Assembly (NCBI RefSeq): GCF_018687955.1
Contig: NZ_CP061309.1
Coordinates: forward strand, 863,564-927,563
Direction of reading: 5' to 3'
Origin: Polynucleobacter ibericus
Lineage (GTDB): Bacteria; Pseudomonadota; Gammaproteobacteria; Burkholderiales; Burkholderiaceae
DNA: 64,000 nt
Made by a program: the position numbers and the translations under genes. Below the pieces are notes generated by a model. It did no database searches. It worked only from the letters and a program-made list of their open reading frames with translations, and had not been told where the DNA came from. Every line of letters begins with the position of its first letter. The first letter of the stretch is position 1. Positions 27,412-37,934 of this stretch are shown here, one piece after another.

Positions 27412-28875
27412 ATGTTTGATATTGTCCGTAAGCACCAACGACTTTTGCAGTTTTTATTGATGCTCTTGATCGTTCCTTCTTTTGCATTCTTTGGTATTTC
27501 AAGCTATTCAAGTTTTTTAGATAAAGAGACTGATCTTGTAAAAATCAATGGCAAGCCAATTACTGCCCAAGAAGTAGACTCTGCTGCCAAACGTCAAGCT
27601 GAGCGTGTTGGCGGCAATGCGCAGATTGCGCAAAGTTTGCAGTTTAGGCAAGCAATTTTGAATGAGTTGTTGCAGCAACGTATTTTAGGTTTTGCTGTTA
27701 ACGATTTACGCTTGCAGGTTGGTAAAGAGGCGCTTATTAAGAGCCTGCAGAATATCCCCCAAATACGTGCTCTTTATAAGCAGGATGGCAGCTTTGATGA
27801 CGTGCGCTTTAAGCAACTCTTAGCTAGTAATGGCTTAAATGAAGAGCAGTTTTATGCAAGCCAGGCATTTGATTTAAAAATTAGCCAACTCGTGAATTCT
27901 GTCGCTCGTACAGAAATTGCTAATCCCAAGTTGGCTGAAATCGTTTCAACCCTTTATGAGACAGAGCGTCAAGTCCAGGCTCTACCATTTGATGCCAAAG
28001 ATTATTTATCCAAGGTAAACCCATCACAAGAAGAGCTGCAGGCATCTTATAACGCCAATGCTAAGCTATTCGAGAGCCCAGAGTACGTGGATGTTGAATA
28101 CATTGTTCTGAAGGCCGACCCAAAGGAAGATGCTAAGATTTTTAGTGAAAAAGCAGACCAATTTGCGAATATGACTTATGACCAATCAGATAGTCTCAAG
28201 CCTGCCGCAGATAAGTTAAAGCTGAATATACAAACCCAAAAAGGTATTACTCGTTCTGGTGTATCTGGTGCTGGAAAAGATCATCCATTAGCGAATCCAA
28301 AAATAGTTCAGTCTCTCTTTGGTGATGAGGCGGTAAAGAACAAACGCAATACTGAAGCAATGCAAACGGCTCCTGGCGTCTTTGTATCAGCTCGAGTAGT
28401 AGTTTTTCATCCAGCTCAAACTTTGCCCTATAAAGATGTTGCGGCGGAAGTAAAGCGTCAAGTAAGTCAGCGTATGGCTGAAAAGCTTGCTGTTAGTGCT
28501 GCGGCTGATCGTTATGTTTCATTGCAAAAAGACCCAAAGATTACCTCTGGTTTTGCTAGTCCAATTTGGGTTTCTCGCAATAAGCCTGCAAACTTAGTGG
28601 GCGGTGCCCTTGATGATGTGATGTCTGTTAATCCAGATAAATTCCCTGCAGTTGTCTCTGTTCAAAATCCAGGGGTGGGTACTATTCTGTATCGAGTGGA
28701 TCAGGTGCGCCAACCTGCTGGTGTTGATGCAAAAGTACACAAAGCTCAGGCCCAGCAGATCCAAGCTTTAGCTGCGCAATCTGAGTTTGCTGGTTTTATG
28801 GCCTATTGGCGTGATGTAGCGGGCGTTAAGGTAATCAACCCACTAAAGCCACCATCAACCGGCGCAGGCAGTTAG
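27412..28875 (+). CDS. PpiD-like SurA_N/chaperone protein lacking the parvulin domain
   Basis: Periplasmic membrane-anchored folding factor. The N-terminus (FDIVRKHQRLLQFLLMLLIVP, split by one transmembrane helix at about 12-30) and the long SurA_N-like helical region (42-225) match PpiD, which follows lon in many proteobacteria. Normal PpiD has about 620-640 residues with a parvulin PPIase domain in the middle. This protein has 487 residues and passes from EYIVLKADPKED (about 229-240) straight to the FANMTYDQSDSLKPAADKL segment that normally follows that domain. It is therefore predicted to be a chaperone without isomerase activity. No frameshift is visible. Confidence 0.85.
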   Translation: MFDIVRKHQRLLQFLLMLLIVPSFAFFGISSYSSFLDKETDLVKINGKPITAQEVDSAAKRQAERVGGNAQIAQSLQFRQAILNELLQQRILGFAVNDLRLQVGKEALIKSLQNIPQIRALYKQDGSFDDVRFKQLLASNGLNEEQFYASQAFDLKISQLVNSVARTEIANPKLAEIVSTLYETERQVQALPFDAKDYLSKVNPSQEELQASYNANAKLFESPEYVDVEYIVLKADPKEDAKIFSEKADQFANMTYDQSDSLKPAADKLKLNIQTQKGITRSGVSGAGKDHPLANPKIVQSLFGDEAVKNKRNTEAMQTAPGVFVSARVVVFHPAQTLPYKDVAAEVKRQVSQRMAEKLAVSAAADRYVSLQKDPKITSGFASPIWVSRNKPANLVGGALDDVMSVNPDKFPAVVSVQNPGVGTILYRVDQVRQPAGVDAKVHKAQAQQIQALAAQSEFAGFMAYWRDVAGVKVINPLKPPSTGAGS

Positions 28876-28879
28876 TAGC

Positions 28880-29551
28880 TTACTGATTCTTAAGAAGCGT
28901 TTGATATGGGGCCATAGCGCCCCATACGTTTTTAAAGAGTATGTTCTGAGCTTTCTCGTTAGGATGCATACGGTCAGCTTGAAAGAGAGTTAAGTCGGAT
29001 GCAACGCCTTTCAGAAAAAAAGGCAGCAGCTCAATTTGTTCTTGACGTGCGAGCTTGGGGTATAAATCCTGAAATTGCTTGGTGTATTCCTGGCCATAAT
29101 TGGGAGGTATTTGCATGCCAAACAAGAGTACCTTTGCTCCTGAATTTTTACTCAGCTGAATCATCTTGCGTAAATTTTTCTCTGACTCTTGGATTGATAG
29201 ACCTCGCAAAGCATCATTTGTCCCAAGCTCTAAGAGTACGATTCCTGGCTTCTTTTGCTCCAACAGTTTTGGCAGTCTTGATACGCCTCCAGAACTTGTT
29301 TCCCCGCTAATGCTGGCGTTAAAAACAGTCCAAGGAATTGATTCCTTATGAAGTTGATCCTCCAGAAGTCGTACCCAGCCAGCCCCACGTGTCAATCCAT
29401 ACTCTGCTGAGAGGCTGTCACCCATCACCAAAATAACGGGGTTAGTCTGAGCCTGTGTACTAAAGGGAATAAACAGGCAAAATAGGGCGGTTGCCAGTGA
29501 TATGGCTATTCGTTTTCTTCTTAAGAAGCTCAACCAAATAATTTGAATCAT
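28880..29551 (-). CDS. tesA: Arylesterase / acyl-CoA thioesterase I-like (TesA family)
   Basis: Periplasmic SGNH hydrolase that cleaves acyl esters and thioesters. The 223 residues begin with a signal peptide (positively charged RRKR, hydrophobic core to about residue 34) followed by the block I motif VMGDSLSAEYG with the nucleophile Ser, the GELGTND-like block (LELGTNDALRG), and the C-terminal DRMHPN motif with the Asp and His. It is head to head with the ABC ATPase gene, with only two bases between the start codons, the same gene pairing as E. coli tesA-ybbA. Confidence 0.92.
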   Translation of the reverse strand: MIQIIWLSFLRRKRIAISLATALFCLFIPFSTQAQTNPVILVMGDSLSAEYGLTRGAGWVRLLEDQLHKESIPWTVFNASISGETSSGGVSRLPKLLEQKKPGIVLLELGTNDALRGLSIQESEKNLRKMIQLSKNSGAKVLLFGMQIPPNYGQEYTKQFQDLYPKLARQEQIELLPFFLKGVASDLTLFQADRMHPNEKAQNILFKNVWGAMAPYQTLLKNQ

Positions 29552-29553
29552 TT

Positions 29554-30228
29554 ATGAGTATTCCGGCAAAGGTCCTTAGTGCGATACACCTAGGTAAACA
29601 AGTTTTATCTAGCGATGGATCCTTAACCATTTTGCACGACATTAGCTTTGATGTCTGCGAGGGTGAAAGCGTCGCTATCACGGGTGCTTCGGGTTCTGGA
29701 AAAAGTACGCTTCTTGGTCTTTTGGCTGGTTTAGATACGCCATCAAGCGGTCACGTCGAATTAGCCTCACAAAACCTCAATCATTTAGATGAGGATGGGC
29801 GAGCTAAGTTGAGGGGTCAAAAAGTAGGTTTTGTTTTTCAATCCTTCCAGCTACTGCCTCACTTAACAGCACTAGAAAATATTATGCTTCCAGCTCAACT
29901 AAATGGCCTGGAGATGCCTAAAGAAAATGCCTTAATATGCCTTGAGCAAGTGGGCCTTAGCGAGCGTGCCAACCATTTCCCCAAGACCCTATCTGGTGGC
30001 GAGCAACAACGGGTAGCCTTGGCTAGGGCATTCATCATGAAGCCTGCAGTGCTCTTTGCAGATGAGCCCACTGGCAGCCTAGATGAGATTAGTGGAAATA
30101 GGGTTATTGAGCTTCTTTTCGAGCTCAATCAAGCCAATCGCTCAACCCTTATTTTGGTAACCCATGACCAGGCCCTGGCTGATCGGTGCCAGCGGCAGTT
30201 ACACCTTCAAGGTGGCCGATTGGTGTAG
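29554..30228 (+). CDS. ybbA: ABC transporter ATP-binding protein (YbbA/LolD type)
   Basis: Cytoplasmic ATPase of a MacB/LolD-type transporter. The 224 residues have Walker A GASGSGKST, the signature LSGGEQQRVALARA, Walker B LFADEP and the switch His in LVTHD. In E. coli the partner permease YbbP is encoded next to it. Here purL follows directly and no permease is in the window, so the partner must be elsewhere. No clear Shine-Dalgarno sequence precedes the ATG. Confidence 0.9.
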   Translation: MSIPAKVLSAIHLGKQVLSSDGSLTILHDISFDVCEGESVAITGASGSGKSTLLGLLAGLDTPSSGHVELASQNLNHLDEDGRAKLRGQKVGFVFQSFQLLPHLTALENIMLPAQLNGLEMPKENALICLEQVGLSERANHFPKTLSGGEQQRVALARAFIMKPAVLFADEPTGSLDEISGNRVIELLFELNQANRSTLILVTHDQALADRCQRQLHLQGGRLV

Positions 30229-30249
30229 GCAAAACCTTATAATCTAGGG

Positions 30250-33200
30250 ATGTCTTTTTTCCACTTTTTACCCGGCGCTGATGCGCTTTCCCCCTTCCGC
30301 CAACAGCGACTTTTAGTCACTTTGGCGGCACAAGGGGTTGATCTTGAGTCTATCGAAGCTCAATACCTTCATTTCACATGGTCTGAGACTGAGCTTAGCC
30401 CTCAAAACCAAGATATCTTAGCCAGCTTGTTGACCTATGGGCAACCTTTTAATTCAAAAATTAACCAAGGCAAGTCTTGGTTTGGAAAAGGAAAGCAGGA
30501 AGGACAAGGCGCTATTGTCATTCCTCGATTAGGAACGGTTTCTCCTTGGGCCAGTAAGGCTACCGATATTGCACGTCAGTGTGGTTTAAATATCTTGCGT
30601 CTTGAGCGTGGTATTCAATTTGCTTGGAAGAGTAAAAAAGAGCTAACTGCTGAGCAAAAACAATTAGTAGTCACAGCAGTTCATGATCGAATGACTGAAG
30701 CTGTAATTGAATCAATCGATGCGGCAAATGCTTTGTATCAATCATTAGATGATAGGCCTTTAGCACGTATTCCTGTGATGGCCGAGGGTAGAGTGGCGCT
30801 TGATAGAGCAAATCAAGAATTGGGCCTCGCTTTATCTGATGATGAAGTGGCATATCTTGCGGAAAGCTTTGCACGTTTGCAACGCAATCCATCGGATGTC
30901 GAATTAATTATGTTTGCGCAAGCAAATAGCGAACATTGCCGACACAAGATTTTTAATTCTAGCTGGACCATTGATGGTGATGACCAAGAGCGATCTTTAT
31001 TCGCTATGATTCGCAATACGCATCAACTCCAGCCTGAAGGCACCATCGTTGCTTATTCAGATAACTCTGCAGTGATGGCTGGTTGCGAGGCGGAAACTTG
31101 GACGCCACAGGGTGATCAACATCGCTATGAAAAAGACACCCATTTAGTTCACACCTTAATGAAGGTGGAGACACACAATCACCCAACGGCAATTGCACCA
31201 TTTCCTGGCGCATCTACAGGGGCGGGTGGAGAAATTCGTGATGAGGGTGCAACAGGTGTTGGCGGCCGCCCAAAGGCAGGTTTGACTGGCTTCTCTGTCT
31301 CTAATCTCAATATACCTGGAACAGATTTTCCATGGGAAAGCCAGAAATATGGCAAACCTGAGCGTATTGCCACTCCCTTGCAAATCATGATTGATGGCCC
31401 CCTTGGTGGAGCTGCCTTTAATAATGAGTTTGGTCGTCCAATTCTCGGCGGATATTTCCGCGTCTTTGAGCAAACTTTAGACGGTACACGTCGTGGTTAT
31501 CACAAACCCATCATGATCGCTGGTGGTATTGGCAGCATTGATTCTATTCATACAGATAAAAAAGCAATTCAAGCTGGTCACTTGTTAATCCAGCTTGGTG
31601 GCCCAGGTATGCGCATCGGTATGGGTGGCGCTACCGGAAGTTCTGTATCAACAGGAACCAATACGGCTGATCTTGATTTTGATTCTGTGCAACGCGGAAA
31701 TCCAGAAATGGAGCGTCGTGCCCAGGAAGTGATTAATGCATGTCGCGCTTTAGGCAAGAGCAATCCAATTGTCTCCATTCATGATGTGGGTGCCGGTGGA
31801 TTATCGAACGCATTCCCTGAATTAGCCGATGGTGCTGGACTTGGGGCTAAATTTAAATTACGCAATGTTCCACTTGAAGAGAGTGGTATGAGTCCCGCCG
31901 AGATTTGGTGCAATGAATCTCAAGAGCGTTATGTTTTAGCAATCGATAAAAAGGACTTAGATCTCTTTAAATCTTTTTGTGAGCGGGAGCGCTGCCCATT
32001 TGCAGTGGTTGGAGAAGCAACTGCGGAGCGTCAGTTGCAATTGACTGACTCTAAGCAGCCATCTGACGCTGATGCGGCTCACCCAGTTGATATGCCTATG
32101 GAGGTATTATTAGGTAAGCCTCCTAAAATGCATCGCAATGTTACAAGGGTATCGCAAGAATTTACAGAATTAGATGTTACCGATGCCGACCTGGCGCAAT
32201 CTATTGCCTGGGTATTGCAGCAGCCTACCGTAGCAAGTAAATCATTCTTAATTACGATCGGCGATAGAACTGTTGGCGGCCTTAATGCCCGAGATCAGTT
32301 TGTTGGGCCTTGGCAGGTTCCGGTAGCTGATTGTGCTGTCACCATGATGGATTACAAAGGCTATCGTGGCGAAGCAATGTCAATGGGAGAAAGAACTCCT
32401 CTGGCGGTAATTGACGCACCCGCTGCAGCACGCATGGCAGTTGGTGAGGCAATTACCAACATCTTGGCAGCAGATATTATGAGTCTTTCAGGTGTGAAGC
32501 TTTCTGCTAACTGGATGGCAGCATGTGGCGCTCCTGGCGAAGATGCTAAGTTGTATGACTCTGTCAAAGCGATCGGCATGGAGCTATGTCCAGCGCTTGG
32601 AATTTCAATACCTGTTGGAAAAGATTCCCTGTCTATGTCTACAGCATGGCAAGATGGAAATGAAGCGAAGAAAGTAGTTGCGCCAGTTTCTTTGATTATT
32701 TCTGCTTTTGCAGCAGTGCAAGACGCTCGAAAAACTTCTACACCTTTACTGCAGTTAAAGGGTAATGATGGGTCTCTACAAGAAACTGAGCTCATTCTGA
32801 TTGATTTGGGTCGTGGCAAGAACCGCATGGCTGGAAGTATCTTGGCTCAAGTGCTTGATCAATCCGGGAAAGTAGCTCCTGATGTTGACCATCCAGAAGA
32901 TCTCAAAGCCTTTGCTACCGCCATTATTGAGTTACGTAAAGAGAATAAGCTTTTGGCCTATCACGATCGTTCGGATGGTGGTTTGCTGGCGTGCGTAGCT
33001 GAAATGGCCTTTGCTTCTCACTGCGGTATCTCATTAAATGTCGACATGATCGCCATGGATGCTGGTCAAGAGCCTGATTATGGCGATGCCAAAAACTGGG
33101 CACAACAGGTCTCTGGACGTCGTCATGAACAAACTATGCGAGCTCTTTTTAATGAAGAGTTGGGTGCAGTAATTCAGGTTCGCAAAGAAGATCGTGATGC

Positions 33201-34287
33201 TGTATTTGCCTTATTAAGAAAGTTGGGCTTAAGTGCTTATAGCCATGTCATTGGCAAGCCAAATACAAACGGTCGTATTGAAATTTGGCGTGATGCAAAA
33301 AATATATTTGCAGAGCCGCGTGAAGTGTTGCAGAAGATGTGGACCAATACGAGTTACCAAATTGCACGGTTGCGCGATAACCCAGCCTGTGCTGATAGTG
33401 AGTTTGCCCTGTTGGACAATACCTCAGATGCAGGCATGAGTCCCAAGCTTACTTTTGATGCCACTGAAGATATTGCGGCGCCTTATATTGCTAAAAATGC
33501 GCGACCTAAAGTTGCTATTTTGCGAGAACAGGGCGTTAACTCTCATGTTGAAATGGCTTATTCCGTGAATTGGGCTGGCTTTGATAGTTATGACGTTCAT
33601 ATGTCCGATTTGCTTAGTGGAAAAGCAAAGCTAGAGGACTTTAGAGGTCTGATTGCCTGTGGCGGCTTTAGCTATGGTGATGTTCTGGGTGCTGGTGAAG
33701 GCTGGGCTAAAACCATTCTCTTTAATCAACAATTGCGGGATCAGTTCTCCTCATTCTTTAATCGCCAAGATAGTTTTGCTTTGGGCGTTTGTAATGGTTG
33801 CCAAATGATGAGCAATCTCTCAGGAATCATTCCTGGCGCAGAAGCTTGGCCTAAATTTACACGCAATCAATCTGAGCAATACGAGGCGCGTTTAGTGATG
33901 GCCGAAGTAATGGCATCTCCATCGATCTTTACTCAAGGTATGGAAGGTAGCCAGATTCCAATTGCTATTGCGCACGGTGAAGGTTTTGCTAACTTTAGTC
34001 AGCAAGGAAATTTAGAGGCAATTCAAAAACAGAACTTGGCTTCATTCCGTTTTGTGGACCATCAAGGTAACCCAACTGAAACTTATCCTATGAATCCAAA
34101 TGGATCTCCAGGAGGGTTGACTGGTGTTACGACGCCTGATGGACGATTTATGGTCATGATGCCGCATCCAGAGCGTGTATTCAGAGCTGCACAAATGAGC
34201 TGGTGTCCACCTGAGTGGTTAGATACCCCTGATGGTGCTAGTCCATGGTTGCGACTGTTCCGTAATGCCCGCCGTTGGGCAAATTAA
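30250..34287 (+). CDS. purL: Phosphoribosylformylglycinamidine synthase (single-chain PurL)
   Basis: Fourth step of purine synthesis, converting FGAR, glutamine and ATP to FGAM. The 1345 residues form the large single-chain enzyme of beta/gammaproteobacteria: an N-terminal PurS-like part, two AIRS-type catalytic halves ([22 protein letters not shown]), and a C-terminal glutamine amidotransferase domain with the nucleophile Cys1181 in GVCNGCQ and the MPHPERV motif. AGGG directly abuts the ATG, which is unusually close. Confidence 0.97.
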   Translation: MSFFHFLPGADALSPFRQQRLLVTLAAQGVDLESIEAQYLHFTWSETELSPQNQDILASLLTYGQPFNSKINQGKSWFGKGKQEGQGAIVIPRLGTVSPWASKATDIARQCGLNILRLERGIQFAWKSKKELTAEQKQLVVTAVHDRMTEAVIESIDAANALYQSLDDRPLARIPVMAEGRVALDRANQELGLALSDDEVAYLAESFARLQRNPSDVELIMFAQANSEHCRHKIFNSSWTIDGDDQERSLFAMIRNTHQLQPEGTIVAYSDNSAVMAGCEAETWTPQGDQHRYEKDTHLVHTLMKVETHNHPTAIAPFPGASTGAGGEIRDEGATGVGGRPKAGLTGFSVSNLNIPGTDFPWESQKYGKPERIATPLQIMIDGPLGGAAFNNEFGRPILGGYFRVFEQTLDGTRRGYHKPIMIAGGIGSIDSIHTDKKAIQAGHLLIQLGGPGMRIGMGGATGSSVSTGTNTADLDFDSVQRGNPEMERRAQEVINACRALGKSNPIVSIHDVGAGGLSNAFPELADGAGLGAKFKLRNVPLEESGMSPAEIWCNESQERYVLAIDKKDLDLFKSFCERERCPFAVVGEATAERQLQLTDSKQPSDADAAHPVDMPMEVLLGKPPKMHRNVTRVSQEFTELDVTDADLAQSIAWVLQQPTVASKSFLITIGDRTVGGLNARDQFVGPWQVPVADCAVTMMDYKGYRGEAMSMGERTPLAVIDAPAAARMAVGEAITNILAADIMSLSGVKLSANWMAACGAPGEDAKLYDSVKAIGMELCPALGISIPVGKDSLSMSTAWQDGNEAKKVVAPVSLIISAFAAVQDARKTSTPLLQLKGNDGSLQETELILIDLGRGKNRMAGSILAQVLDQSGKVAPDVDHPEDLKAFATAIIELRKENKLLAYHDRSDGGLLACVAEMAFASHCGISLNVDMIAMDAGQEPDYGDAKNWAQQVSGRRHEQTMRALFNEELGAVIQVRKEDRDAVFALLRKLGLSAYSHVIGKPNTNGRIEIWRDAKNIFAEPREVLQKMWTNTSYQIARLRDNPACADSEFALLDNTSDAGMSPKLTFDATEDIAAPYIAKNARPKVAILREQGVNSHVEMAYSVNWAGFDSYDVHMSDLLSGKAKLEDFRGLIACGGFSYGDVLGAGEGWAKTILFNQQLRDQFSSFFNRQDSFALGVCNGCQMMSNLSGIIPGAEAWPKFTRNQSEQYEARLVMAEVMASPSIFTQGMEGSQIPIAIAHGEGFANFSQQGNLEAIQKQNLASFRFVDHQGNPTETYPMNPNGSPGGLTGVTTPDGRFMVMMPHPERVFRAAQMSWCPPEWLDTPDGASPWLRLFRNARRWAN

Positions 34288-34306
34288 GTTGTCTTCTGAG
34301 CAATTA

Positions 34307-35062
34307 ATGGAGCCGGTCACTTTTTCTGAAAGTGGTGGCATTCGCTATCTTCATTTTGGATCCGAATTAATCCAGGGCGCTATGCGTATCCGCGACCCTG
34401 ATGAGATTTACCTGGAATACAACCAGCAAATGATGGCCTGGTTACTGTTCTTGGAAACAAAACCTGGAATGCGCATTGCCCAACTAGGTCTTGGAACTGG
34501 CGCATTAACTAAGTTTCAGCATCGTTACTGTCCTGCTGTAAAGACTACCGTTGTCGAGCTGAATCCTGCGGTAATTGTTTCGGCTAGATCAATGTTTTTT
34601 ACTCCCGATGATGATCGCAAGCTTGAAACCTTGCAAACTGATGCGAAGCTTTTCGTCCAGAATAAAAAATACCTAGATCAGTTTGATGCAGTGCAAGTAG
34701 ATTTATATGATGCGATCTGTGATGGACCCGCAGCAAGCTCCTTAGATTTCTATAAGGGTTGCTTCAATATTCTCAAAGGTCCAGGAGTATTGACCGTGAA
34801 TCTCTTTTCCAGGCATAAAAGCTTTGAATTGAATCTTAAGAATATCTGCGAAGCCTTCGATAATAGAGTCCTGTTATTTCCTGAGTCTCATGATTGCAAT
34901 GTTGTTGCAATTGCATTCAAAGGTCCGAAGCTTGAGGCTGAATGGAAAGATGTTTCTAAACGCGCAAAGCTTATTCTTGAGAAGACTGGCTTACCTACTA
35001 ATCAGTGGGTTTCTGGAATTAGTCGCGAGAATGCACGTCAAGAGTCAAAACTTTCTATTTAG
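34307..35062 (+). CDS. Spermidine-synthase-like methyltransferase-fold protein
   Basis: A 251-residue protein of the polyamine aminopropyltransferase family, 19 nt after purL. The VVELNP motif and the VDLYD segment with two acidic residues correspond to conserved parts of SpeE. Two substrate-binding signatures differ: the usual GGGDGG loop reads LGLGTGA, and the YHEM motif reads YNQQM. No speD gene is near. Spermidine synthesis is thus uncertain, and this may be the divergent orphan branch of the family. The start is uncertain: the frame is open upstream to 34232, overlapping purL, and a TTG at 34289 is also possible. A strong terminator follows. Confidence 0.7.
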   Translation: MEPVTFSESGGIRYLHFGSELIQGAMRIRDPDEIYLEYNQQMMAWLLFLETKPGMRIAQLGLGTGALTKFQHRYCPAVKTTVVELNPAVIVSARSMFFTPDDDRKLETLQTDAKLFVQNKKYLDQFDAVQVDLYDAICDGPAASSLDFYKGCFNILKGPGVLTVNLFSRHKSFELNLKNICEAFDNRVLLFPESHDCNVVAIAFKGPKLEAEWKDVSKRAKLILEKTGLPTNQWVSGISRENARQESKLSI

Positions 35063-35085
35063 GTAACCTGAAATCTAGGGCAACA

Positions 35086-35113
35086 AAAAAGGCGATCGTC
35101 AGATCGCCTTTTT
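35086..35113. terminator. Bidirectional intrinsic terminator
   Basis: GGCGATC pairs with GATCGCC across the loop GTCA, with A and T runs on either side extending the stem. It serves the spermidine-synthase-like gene on the plus strand and acnB on the minus strand. Confidence 0.92.
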
Positions 35114-35118
35114 GCTTA

Positions 35119-35143
35119 GTCAGCCCCTCAAAGAGAGGCTGAC
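35119..35143 (-). terminator. Additional hairpin just downstream of acnB
   Basis: GTCAGCC-CTC pairs with GAG-GGCTGAC-type sequence (10 pairs, one mismatch, 3-base loop) 9 nt after the acnB stop. Together with the terminator beyond it, it forms the acnB 3' end. Confidence 0.5.
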
Positions 35144-35152
35144 ATGCCTAAC

Positions 35153-37738
35153 TTAGATAGTCACAGTATCAGCAACATCACTAAATGATTTGATCTTGTC
35201 AAAGTTCATGTACTTATAAACTTCGCCAGATTTAGCATTCAAGGATTCCACTTGCTCGAAATACTCTTGCGGCGTTGGTAAACGGCCTAGGAGTGCTGCA
35301 ACAGCTGAAAGTTCAGCCGAGGCAAGATACACGCGAGTATCGATACCCAAACGGTTCGGGAAGTTACGTGTTGATGTGGAGACTGCAGTAGAGCCCTTAC
35401 GGATCTGAGCTTGGTTGCCCATACAGAGTGAACAGCCTGGAGTTTCCATACGAGCGCCTGTAGCACCCAGAATGCCGTAATAGCCTTCTTCGGTCAGAAT
35501 CATTTGATCCATCTTGGTTGGAGGGGCTACCCATAGACGAGTAGGCATATCCTTTTTACCCTGAAGAACTTGACCTGCTGCGCGGAAGTGCCCGATGTTA
35601 GTCATGCAAGAACCGATAAATACCTCATCGATTTTCTCGCCAGAAACTTCAGATAGGAATTTCACGTCATCAGGATCATTTGGGCAGGCCAAGATTGGCT
35701 CTTTGATTTCGCTCATGTCGATTTCAATCACTTCGGCATAATCTGCATTTGCATCTGCCTTGAGTAAATCCGGCTTAGCGATCCAAGCTTCCATTGCTTT
35801 AATGCGACGACCTAAGGTACGCTTATCTTCGTAGCCATTTGCGATCATCCACTTCATTAATGTGATGTTAGAACGCATGTACTCGATGATTGGCTCTTTA
35901 CTTAATTGAATAGCGCAACCAGCTGCAGAACGTTCAGCAGAGGCGTCAGACAATTCAAATGCTTGCTCAACCTTCAGATCAGGTAGGCCTTCAATTTCCA
36001 GGATGCGGCCGGAGAAAACGTTCTTCTTATTCTGTTTTTCAACGGTTAACAAACCTTTTTTGATGGCATATAAAGGAATTGCATTAACCAAGTCACGCAA
36101 AGTAATGCCAGGCTGCATTTTTCCTTTGAAGCGAACCAGTACAGATTCAGGCATATCCAAGGGCATCACGCCAGTAGCGGCAGCAAATGCCACCAGTCCT
36201 GAACCAGCAGGGAAGGAGATACCGATTGGAAAGCGAGTATGACTATCGCCACCAGTACCGCAGGTATCAGGCAAGAGCAAACGATTTAACCAGCTATGAA
36301 TCACGCCATCACCTGGGCGCAATGCAACACCGCCACGGTTAGTCATAAATGCTGGTAACTCATGGTGTGTACGAATATCTACTGGTTTTGGATACGCGGA
36401 TGTATGACAGAAGGATTGCATTACCAAGTCAGCAGAGAATCCTAAGCAAGCTAAGTCTTTCAATTCATCACGAGTCATTGGACCTGTAGTATCTTGTGAG
36501 CCCACTGTAGTCATGTGTGGCTCGCAGTAAGTATCTGGGCGAACGCCTTGACCTTCTGGCAATCCACAAGCACGGCCAACCATCTTCTGAGCCAAGCTGA
36601 AACCTTTTTTGTTATCAGGAGGGCTAACGGGAATACGGAATTCAGTAGAAGCCGGCAAACCAAGTGCTGCGCGTGCTTTAGCTGTAAGACCACGGCCTAC
36701 GATTAAAGGAATGCGACCACCAGCACGAACCTCATCCAAAATAACTGGTGACTTAAGTGAGAAAGAAGCAATTTCTTTACCGTTTTTAAAGGTCTTACCT
36801 TCATACGGGCGAAGTTCAATTTCATCGCCCATATTCATATCGGAAACATCAAGCTCAATCGGCAATGCGCCAGCATCTTCCATAGTGTTGAAGAAGATTG
36901 GGGCAATTTTTGTGCCCAAGCAAACACCACCAAAGCGTTTATTTGGAACAAAAGGAATATCAACCCCAGTCCACCACAACACAGAGTTAGTAGCTGATTT
37001 ACGGGAAGAGCCAGTACCAACAACATCGCCTACATAAGCAATTTGGTTACCTTTTTTCTGCAACTCAGCGATTTGCTTCATTGGGCCACGAACACCAGTT
37101 TCATCTGGCTCAATGCCTGGACGTGGGTTCTTTAACATCACTGTGGCATGTAGCGGGATGTCAGGACGGCTCCATGCATCAGGAGCAGGGGATAGATCAT
37201 CAGTATTTGTTTCGCCAGTCACTTTAAATACAGTGAGCTTCATGCTTTCTGGAACAGCTGGACGACTTGTAAACCACTCGGCATCAGCCCAGCTCTGCAA
37301 AACAGACTTTGCATTGGCATTGCCTTTTTCGGCCATCTCTTGAACATCATGAAAGTAGTCAAACATGAGCAATGTTTTTTTCAGGGCAGCTGCAGCTGCT
37401 GCACCACATTCAGCGTCGCTCAATAACTCTACTAGCGGTTTAATGTTGTAACCGCCGAGCATGGTGCCCAACAATTCGGTGGCTTTGACTCGTGAAATTA
37501 AAGGAGATTTTTGTGTGCCTTTAGCGACCGTATCTAAAAACTCAGCTTTTACTTTTGCGGCTTCGTCAACGCCAGCAGGAACGCGGTTGGTAATTAACTC
37601 TACAAGCTCAGCCTCTTTGCCAGCTGGCGGGTTTACTAACAATTTAACTAATTCGGCAGTTTGATCTTTGGTCAAAGGCAGGGCAGGGATGCCAAGGGCT
37701 GCACGTTCGGCTACTTGGGCGTTATAGGCTTCTAACAT
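35153..37738 (-). CDS. acnB: Aconitate hydratase B
   Basis: TCA-cycle enzyme interconverting citrate and isocitrate by way of a [4Fe-4S] cluster. The 861 residues show the AcnB order: N-terminal HEAT-like domain ([20 protein letters not shown] start), the swivel domain near the N-terminus rather than the C-terminus, then the catalytic domains with cluster cysteines in GSCMTN and [10 protein letters not shown]. Length is close to E. coli AcnB (865). The promoter region carries a perfect palindrome. Monocistronic, with terminators behind it. Confidence 0.97.
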   Translation of the reverse strand: MLEAYNAQVAERAALGIPALPLTKDQTAELVKLLVNPPAGKEAELVELITNRVPAGVDEAAKVKAEFLDTVAKGTQKSPLISRVKATELLGTMLGGYNIKPLVELLSDAECGAAAAAALKKTLLMFDYFHDVQEMAEKGNANAKSVLQSWADAEWFTSRPAVPESMKLTVFKVTGETNTDDLSPAPDAWSRPDIPLHATVMLKNPRPGIEPDETGVRGPMKQIAELQKKGNQIAYVGDVVGTGSSRKSATNSVLWWTGVDIPFVPNKRFGGVCLGTKIAPIFFNTMEDAGALPIELDVSDMNMGDEIELRPYEGKTFKNGKEIASFSLKSPVILDEVRAGGRIPLIVGRGLTAKARAALGLPASTEFRIPVSPPDNKKGFSLAQKMVGRACGLPEGQGVRPDTYCEPHMTTVGSQDTTGPMTRDELKDLACLGFSADLVMQSFCHTSAYPKPVDIRTHHELPAFMTNRGGVALRPGDGVIHSWLNRLLLPDTCGTGGDSHTRFPIGISFPAGSGLVAFAAATGVMPLDMPESVLVRFKGKMQPGITLRDLVNAIPLYAIKKGLLTVEKQNKKNVFSGRILEIEGLPDLKVEQAFELSDASAERSAAGCAIQLSKEPIIEYMRSNITLMKWMIANGYEDKRTLGRRIKAMEAWIAKPDLLKADANADYAEVIEIDMSEIKEPILACPNDPDDVKFLSEVSGEKIDEVFIGSCMTNIGHFRAAGQVLQGKKDMPTRLWVAPPTKMDQMILTEEGYYGILGATGARMETPGCSLCMGNQAQIRKGSTAVSTSTRNFPNRLGIDTRVYLASAELSAVAALLGRLPTPQEYFEQVESLNAKSGEVYKYMNFDKIKSFSDVADTVTI

Positions 37739-37805
37739 TGTGTTTCCTATGAGGTAAAAGTGGTCAATAGAAAGGCCAAAAGGGAATTTTCTCCCGATTC
37801 TCTAA

Positions 37806-37840
37806 ATTATAGATGTTTATTTAAGTCTTATATAAGACTT
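37806..37840 (-). promoter_or_regulatory. acnB promoter with an 18-bp palindromic operator
   Basis: AAGTCTTATATAAGACTT (37823-37840) is a perfect palindrome. On the minus strand it lies just upstream of a TATAAT box (complement of 37806-37811) and covers the expected -35 position. The arrangement suggests a dimeric regulator controlling acnB. The remaining sequence up to the next gene (37841-37934) shows nothing I can identify. Confidence 0.6.
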
Positions 37841-37934
37841 TAAACCCCCAATTTCACTCAAAAATGGAGAATTTATAAAAATATTAGGGTTTTTACGAAG
37901 AAATTCAGCTCGTAGGGCTTGATTTCTGAGTTGC

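Noticed and set aside
27225-27419. A short open frame across tRNA-Val
   Set aside because: Same reason: the sequence is a canonical tRNA with encoded CCA.
32361-32828. A 155-codon open frame opposite purL
   Set aside because: It lies wholly inside a catalytic domain of PurL and mirrors its codon pattern. No independent support.
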